The notes under the pieces: generated by a model | The model's database searches: none | What the model saw: the letters and a program-made list of their open reading frames with translations, nothing else | What the model was told of the DNA's origin: nothing | DNA from: Chloroflexota bacterium | Lineage (GTDB): Bacteria; Chloroflexota; Anaerolineae; Anaerolineales; UBA4823 | Direction of reading: 5' to 3' | NCBI GenBank assembly: GCA_023395675.1 | Contig: JAEWYL010000240.1 | Location: 1 to 9,021 of the forward strand | DNA: 9,021 nt | Made by a program: the position numbers and the translations under genes | In this document: in pieces, positions 6,055-9,021 of the stretch | How positions within the stretch are numbered: the stretch's first letter is position 1 | Layout of the letters: every line of letters starts with the position of its first letter

Positions 6055-6867
6055 TTGGAATCGAATAACCCACCCTCTTACGAGCCCTCCCGCAGGCCTC
6101 CGGCCGGGTACGGCGACCCCCTGCAGCCGGAATCCCCGGAACCGCAGCCCCGCCCGGTGCTGGCGCGCAGGCCGGCGGTGAAGCCGGTGCTGACCTATAT
6201 CATCCTCGGGCTGACCGTGCTGGTCTTCCTGCTGCAGCTCATCAGCGACACGGTGCTGGGCGTGGACCTGCCGGCGGGCCTGGGGATGAAGATTAACGAA
6301 AGTATCCTGGATGGAGAGCTGTGGCGGCTGATCACGCCGGTGCTCCTGCACGGCAGCTTCATTCATATTATCGGGAATATGTACGGGGTCTATATTTTCG
6401 GGCCGGAGCTGGAGCGCAACTTCGGGCGGGCCCGCTTCCTGGCCCTGTACCTGCTCAGCGGGCTGGCGGGCAACGTGGTGTCGTTCCTCTTCTCCCCCAA
6501 CCCATCTCTGGGGTCATCCACCGCGGTGTTCGGTATGCTCGGGGCCTATGCGGTATTCCTTTATCACAACCGGGAGCTGCTGGGCCGCTCGGCTCAGCGC
6601 GCCCTGGCCAATCTGCTCACCATCGCCCTGCTGAACCTGGTGATCGGCCTGGCGCCGCGCATCGACAACTGGGGCCACGTGGGCGGGCTGCTGGGCGGGA
6701 CTCTGTTCGCCTGGCTGGGCGGCCCGCTGCTGAAGGTGGAGGGGATCTACCCGTTCCTCAACCTGGTAGACCGGCGCGAGGGCGGCGCCGCGGCGCGGGC
6801 AGGGCTGGCGGTGTTCCTGCTCTTCGCTTCCCTGGCGGCGGCCGGGATCTATTTCCGTACGGTTTAG
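6055..6867 (+). CDS. Rhomboid-family intramembrane serine protease
   Basis: Multi-pass membrane protein of 270 residues. Residues 1-44 are a polar, proline-rich cytoplasmic N-terminus. A first hydrophobic span lies at about 45-63. HGSFIHIIGNM (99-109) carries the rhomboid H104 and N108. The serine motif GSSTAVFG (153-160) places the nucleophile at S155, and NWGHVGGLLGG (205-215) supplies H208. A final hydrophobic segment covers about 249-267, giving roughly seven spans. The usual GxSG reads GSST here, so the residue after the serine differs while both catalytic residues remain. The start is TTG at 6055, 1 base after the gmk stop, with AAAGG (6038-6042) upstream; the next methionine (residue 78) would remove the first span. 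Substrates are unknown. The gene ends before a strong hairpin terminator. Confidence 0.93.
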   Translation: MESNNPPSYEPSRRPPAGYGDPLQPESPEPQPRPVLARRPAVKPVLTYIILGLTVLVFLLQLISDTVLGVDLPAGLGMKINESILDGELWRLITPVLLHGSFIHIIGNMYGVYIFGPELERNFGRARFLALYLLSGLAGNVVSFLFSPNPSLGSSTAVFGMLGAYAVFLYHNRELLGRSAQRALANLLTIALLNLVIGLAPRIDNWGHVGGLLGGTLFAWLGGPLLKVEGIYPFLNLVDRREGGAAARAGLAVFLLFASLAAAGIYFRTV

Positions 6868-6903
6868 CTTCTATATAAAATAAACTGGGGCAGCACCGAT
6901 CAG

Positions 6904-6953
6904 AAAAAGGGGTTCTGTTGGGCGAGCGCAGCTCGCCCAACAGAACCCCTTTA
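6904..6953. terminator. Bidirectional intrinsic terminator (22-bp perfect stem)
   Basis: Positions 6906-6927 pair perfectly with 6931-6952 around a 3-base loop (GCA). The outer pairs are A/T, giving TTT after the stem on the + strand and TTTTT on the - strand. It sits 37 bases after the rhomboid stop and about 30 bases beyond the enoyl-CoA hydratase stop on the opposite strand. It can therefore end both convergent transcripts, and is better formed for the minus strand. Confidence 0.88.
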
Positions 6954-6981
6954 CGTATGCGGCAGCGCAATCCCTGAAACG

Positions 6982-7791
6982 CTACCCGCTGACCCCCGGC
7001 GTCGGGTTCAGGGTCATGTAGCCCGGCGGGCGTTTCTCCAGGAAAGCGCTCACCCCTTCCTTATGCTCGCTGCCCTGGCCGGCGATCTCCTGGATGTGGG
7101 CCTCGTAATCCAGCACCGCCTCCAGGTTGCCCAGCACGGCTTTGTTGAAGGCCCGCTTGGTGAGGCCCATGGCGCGCACCGGGCCGCGCGCCAGCTCCTC
7201 TGCAAAGGCGGTGGACAGGCTCTGCAGGTCGGCGGCGGGGGCCACCCGGTTGACCAGCCCCCAGGCCAGGGCCTGTTCGGCGGTGATGGGGGCATTGGTG
7301 AAGGCGAACTCGGCCGCCCGGCCCAGGCCGATCAGCGCGGGAAGCAGCAGGGAGACGGCGGAATCGGGGGCGAGACCGATGCCCAGAAAGCCCACCACGA
7401 AGCGGGCGGTATCGGCCGCGAAGCGCAAGTCGCAGGAAAGGGCCAGGCCCAGGGCCGCCCCGGACACAGCCCCGTTGACGACGGCGATCACCGGCTTTTC
7501 CAGGCGGCGGATCTGCAGGATCAAGGGGTTGTAGGTGCGCAGCAGGTGCTCTCGAAACGAGAGGTTCTCCGCCTGCCTGAACTCGCCGATATCCTGCCCG
7601 GCGCTGAAGGCGCTGCCGCTGCCGGTGATCAGCACGCAGCGCACCTGATCTTCGCGTTCGGCGTTTTTAATCGCCTCTTTCAGCGCCTCGATCAGCTCGA
7701 AGTTGATGGCGTTCACCTTGGGGCGGTTGAGGGTCAGGCGCAGGACGTTATTCGACAGGTCGGTCAAGAGGACCGGGCCGCTAGTAGTCAT
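6982..7791 (-). CDS. Enoyl-CoA hydratase/isomerase family protein, PaaG-like
   Basis: Crotonase-fold protein of 269 residues, acting on an acyl-CoA thioester in the cytoplasm. SAGQDIGEF (63-71) and NGAVSGAALGLALSCDLR (106-123) form the oxyanion hole and CoA-binding signature, followed by FLGIGLAPDSAVSLLLP (135-151). The C-terminus SEHKEGVSAFLEKRPPGY (241-258) is typical. The glutamate pair of true hydratases is not at the expected positions. D143 in APDSA corresponds to the catalytic Asp of PaaG-type ring-enoyl isomerases, so an isomerase of the phenylacetate or a related route is plausible. No other degradation genes are nearby to support this, and other acyl-CoA isomerisation roles remain open. 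The start has GGGAGG (complement of 7796-7801) 4 bases before the ATG. Upstream lies an inverted repeat (7864-7892) that may be an operator. Confidence 0.92.
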   Translation of the reverse strand: MTTSGPVLLTDLSNNVLRLTLNRPKVNAINFELIEALKEAIKNAEREDQVRCVLITGSGSAFSAGQDIGEFRQAENLSFREHLLRTYNPLILQIRRLEKPVIAVVNGAVSGAALGLALSCDLRFAADTARFVVGFLGIGLAPDSAVSLLLPALIGLGRAAEFAFTNAPITAEQALAWGLVNRVAPAADLQSLSTAFAEELARGPVRAMGLTKRAFNKAVLGNLEAVLDYEAHIQEIAGQGSEHKEGVSAFLEKRPPGYMTLNPTPGVSG

Positions 7792-7863
7792 AAAACCTCC
7801 CTGAAAAGAACGGGTTTTCGCAAGGCTGGAGCTCGGCTGTAAACTGGAGAAGCATTTTCCACC

Positions 7864-7892
7864 CTGAGATACCAGTCTAGCATAAATCTCAG
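7864..7892 (-). promoter_or_regulatory. Inverted repeat over a possible promoter of the crotonase-family gene
   Basis: CTGAGAT (7864-7870) and ATCTCAG (7886-7892) are exact inverted copies, with centres 22 bases apart, about two helical turns. On the minus strand a -10-like TATGCT (complement of 7879-7884) lies between the arms, about 90 bases before the gene start at 7791. The -35 match is poor (TTTCTA at a 16-base spacing), so promoter status is uncertain. Spacing and position would suit a dimeric repressor site. Confidence 0.35.
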
Positions 7893-7941
7893 CGTTTGTG
7901 TAGAAAAAATAAGCGGGGTTTGCCGCCGAATGAGGATAAAG

Positions 7942-7982
7942 AAAAAGGTGTTTTTGGGCTCACCGCCCAAAAACACCTTTTT
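7942..7982 (-). terminator. Intrinsic terminator after the acidic-tail gene
   Basis: Positions 7942-7959 pair perfectly with 7965-7982 (18 bp, loop TCACC). Read on the minus strand, the stem ends in CACCTTTTT, giving a U-run. It lies 24 bases downstream of the stop of the minus-strand gene at 8006 and separates it from the crotonase-family gene, so these two genes are probably separate transcription units. The + strand also ends in TTTTT, so it could act in both directions. Confidence 0.88.
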
Positions 7983-8005
7983 ACAGGTCACTTTCCAACA
8001 GCAGG

Positions 8006-8476
8006 TCAGGAGACGTCTGGGTAGATCAGATCGTCGTCATCGATCCCACCGTAAAGGTCGTCGTCGCTGATGGTGTCGTCTCCCTCGTACTCGTCATCGA
8101 AGTCTTCGATGTCTTCGATATCGAACTCGTCTTCCTCATCTTCATCGCCGTAGCCCAGTTCCAGCTCGACCTCGTCGTCATGGATGCGGACCCAGAGCAG
8201 CAGGAGCTGGCCTTCGTCCAGGTCTACGTAGCGGGCGGCGACGATCGGAGCCTGGTGCTCCAGACCTTCAGAGGTGCGGAATTCCAGGTTGATAGTCTGC
8301 TTATTACGCCAGGCACGGTGGCAGCGCTCGACAAGCGCAGGCCCGTTGAAGGTGCGCAACCGGGTGATGGCGATATCTGCCAGGTTGGGGCCCTCGTTCA
8401 AGCCCTGCACCCAGCCCTCCTGGACCATTTCAAACGTAGGCGGAGGACCTTCAATGATTGTAATTTTATCTTCCAT
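8006..8476 (-). CDS. Uncharacterised small protein with strongly acidic C-terminal tail
   Basis: A 156-residue protein that I cannot place in a named family. Residues 1-100 look like a compact alpha/beta domain. It includes a polar start MEDKITIIEGPPPTFE, a helix around 45-58 (PALVERCHRAWRNK), and strands INLEFR (62-67), APIVAARYVD (76-85) and QLLLLWVRI (90-98). From residue 100 on, about 31 of the last 57 residues are Asp or Glu, with runs such as DEDEEDEFDIEDIEDFDDEY, so this tail is likely disordered. There is no signal peptide or membrane span, and the single cysteine (C52) is not part of a metal motif. The ATG at 8476 has GGAG 8 bases upstream and an extended -10 (TGGTATGAT) nearby; a terminator follows the stop. 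This standard expression architecture, plus the frame, argues for a real gene. Acidic tails occur in nucleic-acid mimics and chaperone-like proteins, but no role can be assigned. Confidence 0.85.
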   Translation of the reverse strand: MEDKITIIEGPPPTFEMVQEGWVQGLNEGPNLADIAITRLRTFNGPALVERCHRAWRNKQTINLEFRTSEGLEHQAPIVAARYVDLDEGQLLLLWVRIHDDEVELELGYGDEDEEDEFDIEDIEDFDDEYEGDDTISDDDLYGGIDDDDLIYPDVS

Positions 8477-8499
8477 GGCGTTTTCTCCAATCGGCGGAT

Positions 8500-8508
8500 A
8501 TCATACCA
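8500..8508 (-). promoter_or_regulatory. Extended -10 promoter of the acidic-tail gene
   Basis: On the minus strand the sequence TGGTATGAT (complement of 8500-8508) is an extended -10 with the TGn motif. Transcription would begin near 8493, a few bases before the GGAG ribosome site and the ATG at 8476. A weak TTACCA lies farther upstream at a non-ideal spacing of 20 bases, which extended -10 promoters tolerate. Confidence 0.5.
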
Positions 8509-8560
8509 TAAAAAATGGGTAGAGTTGGTAAGATATTTGTAAGAATGAGGCTGTGAAGAA

Positions 8561-8890
8561 GGCTCTTGCAAAGACGCAAAGAAGAGAAAAAAGTTCCCTG
8601 AGGCATCACTCCCTGGCGAGAGGTTTTTCAGGATGGGGCGGAAAATGGGCTCTCGCAAAGAGGCGCAGACGCAAAGCAGAAAAATAACTGCAGTCTTCCT
8701 TCGCGTCTTTGCGTCTTGGCGAGAGATTATTCGGGGCGGGGCGGAAAAGAGGCTCTCGCAAAGACGCCAAGGCGCAAAGAAGAATAAAACTGCAGTCTTC
8801 CTTAGCGTCTTAGCGAGAGATTTTTCAGGGCGGGGCGGAAAAGAGGCTCTCGCAAAGACGCCAAGACGCAAAGAAGAATAATAATTGCAG
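8561..8890. repeat. Tandem array of imperfect palindromic repeats (about 3.5 units)
   Basis: Units begin with GGCTCTCGCAAAGACG-like sequence at 8561, 8648, 8751 and 8845 (periods 87, 103 and 94). Each left arm, CTCTCGCAAAGACGCCAAG(A/G)CGCAAAG, is followed by an AT-rich middle (AATAAAACTGCAGTC). A partly complementary right arm of the type GCGTCTTTGCGTCTTGGCG then ends in GCGAGAG, followed by a G-rich linker (GGGGCGGGGCGGAAAA). The unit is thus an imperfect long hairpin. The first copy is the most diverged, with a degraded right arm; the last is cut off near 8890 before its right arm. This type of sequence is a common intergenic repeat in environmental bacterial genomes (general knowledge). 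The long open frame across it on the minus strand is not a gene. Confidence 0.9.
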
Positions 8891-8909
8891 TTTTTGTGTT
8901 TTGTAAAAT

Positions 8910-8958
8910 AAAAACCAACCACCTGGCTCAAAAATTAACCTTGAAAAACCGACCACCT
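8910..8958. repeat. Direct repeat pair upstream of and overlapping the right-end promoter
   Basis: AAAAACCAACCACCT (8910-8924) and AAAAACCGACCACCT (8944-8958) match at 14 of 15 bases and are spaced 34 bases apart, close to a whole number of helical turns. The second copy covers the end of the -35 and the spacer of the promoter at 8941-8968, and the first sits just upstream, an arrangement seen at regulator-controlled promoters. No regulator can be named. Confidence 0.7.
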
Positions 8959-8968
8959 TCAGTATATT
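8941..8968 (+). promoter_or_regulatory. Sigma70-type promoter for the gene leaving the window
   Basis: TTGAAA (8941-8946) and TATATT (8963-8968) each match the consensus at 5 of 6 positions with a 16-base spacer. Transcription would start near 8975, about 27 bases before the ATG at 9002. Just downstream, CCAGCA (8970-8975) and TGCTGG (8986-8991) form an inverted repeat over the start site, a possible operator or leader hairpin. Confidence 0.65.
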
Positions 8969-9001
8969 TCCAGCATCTCTTTGGGTGCTGGAGGTTAGGA
9001 G

Positions 9002-9021
9002 ATGAAGAAGGTGGCAGATTA
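9002..9021 (+). CDS. Start of a gene truncated by the window edge
   Basis: Only six complete codons are visible (MKKVAD). GGAGG (8990-8994) lies 7 bases before the ATG, and a promoter with near-consensus elements lies at 8941-8968, so a real start is likely. GAAGGTGG (9007-9014) is complementary to CCACCTTC (8953-8960), but transcription probably starts between them. The product cannot be identified from so few residues. Confidence 0.5.

Noticed and set aside
7063..7842. 259-codon plus-strand open frame opposite the enoyl-CoA hydratase
   Set aside because: It is antisense to a gene with clear crotonase motifs and a strong ribosome site. Its composition (Gly/Gln/Ala/His-rich) is that of a GC-rich shadow frame.
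8633..8881. Plus-strand open frame of 82 codons in the repeat array
   Set aside because: It lies entirely in the repeats, is Lys/Arg-rich and repetitive, and lacks a ribosome site.
8561..8890. CRISPR array
   Set aside because: Units are long (87-103 bases), imperfect and palindromic throughout. There are no short identical repeats with unique spacers of constant length, and no cas genes nearby.
8398..8931. Long minus-strand open frame of 177 codons
   Set aside because: It is built from the palindromic repeat array, with low-complexity Arg/Ser/Phe/Leu composition, and overlaps the start of the supported acidic-tail gene. Such frames are typical false genes in this repeat type.

Overview
The window reads as a GC-rich bacterial chromosome segment with mostly housekeeping genes. 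The set and style of genes (PdxS/PdxT, a Ycf45/SpoIIIAA-like R3H ATPase, an FmdB zinc ribbon with a long acidic tail, leucine/arginine-rich GC-rich proteins, TTG starts) suggest a Chloroflexota bacterium, perhaps Anaerolineae. That assignment is inferred from protein style alone. The first 34 bases are a G run followed by a C run and may be an assembly or read artefact.

Region 1 (about 90-4906, + strand): a tightly packed gene run behind a sigma70-type promoter. It holds pdxS and pdxT (the pyridoxal 5'-phosphate synthase pair), an uncharacterised protein with weak GNAT-like features, a P-loop ATPase with a C-terminal R3H nucleic-acid-binding domain, and tmk (thymidylate kinase). Junctions overlap by 4 and 11 bases, or abut; the exception is a strong hairpin just before tmk.

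Region 2 (4910-6867): a minus-strand FmdB-type zinc-ribbon gene converges on tmk with only 3 bases between the stop codons. It diverges from gmk (guanylate kinase) across a 121-base intergenic region carrying three tandem copies of a 16-base repeat. gmk is followed 1 base later by a rhomboid-family membrane protease with a TTG start. The + strand run ends at a perfect 22-bp hairpin that can serve as a bidirectional terminator.

Region 3 (6982-8508, - strand): two separate minus-strand genes. One is a PaaG-like enoyl-CoA hydratase/isomerase. The other is a small protein of unknown function with a very acidic C-terminal tail, followed by its own 18-bp-stem terminator.

Region 4 (8509-9021): non-coding. 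It holds about 3.5 tandem copies of a palindromic repeat of the 'CGCAAAGACGCCAAGACGC' type, then a well-formed promoter with flanking direct repeats and a palindrome, and the first codons of a gene that runs off the window.

I did not find a clear novel defence, mobile or RNA system. The points most worth a second look are the repeat array, the regulated-looking promoter at the right end, the tandem repeats between fmdB and gmk, the hairpin before tmk, and the two uncharacterised proteins.
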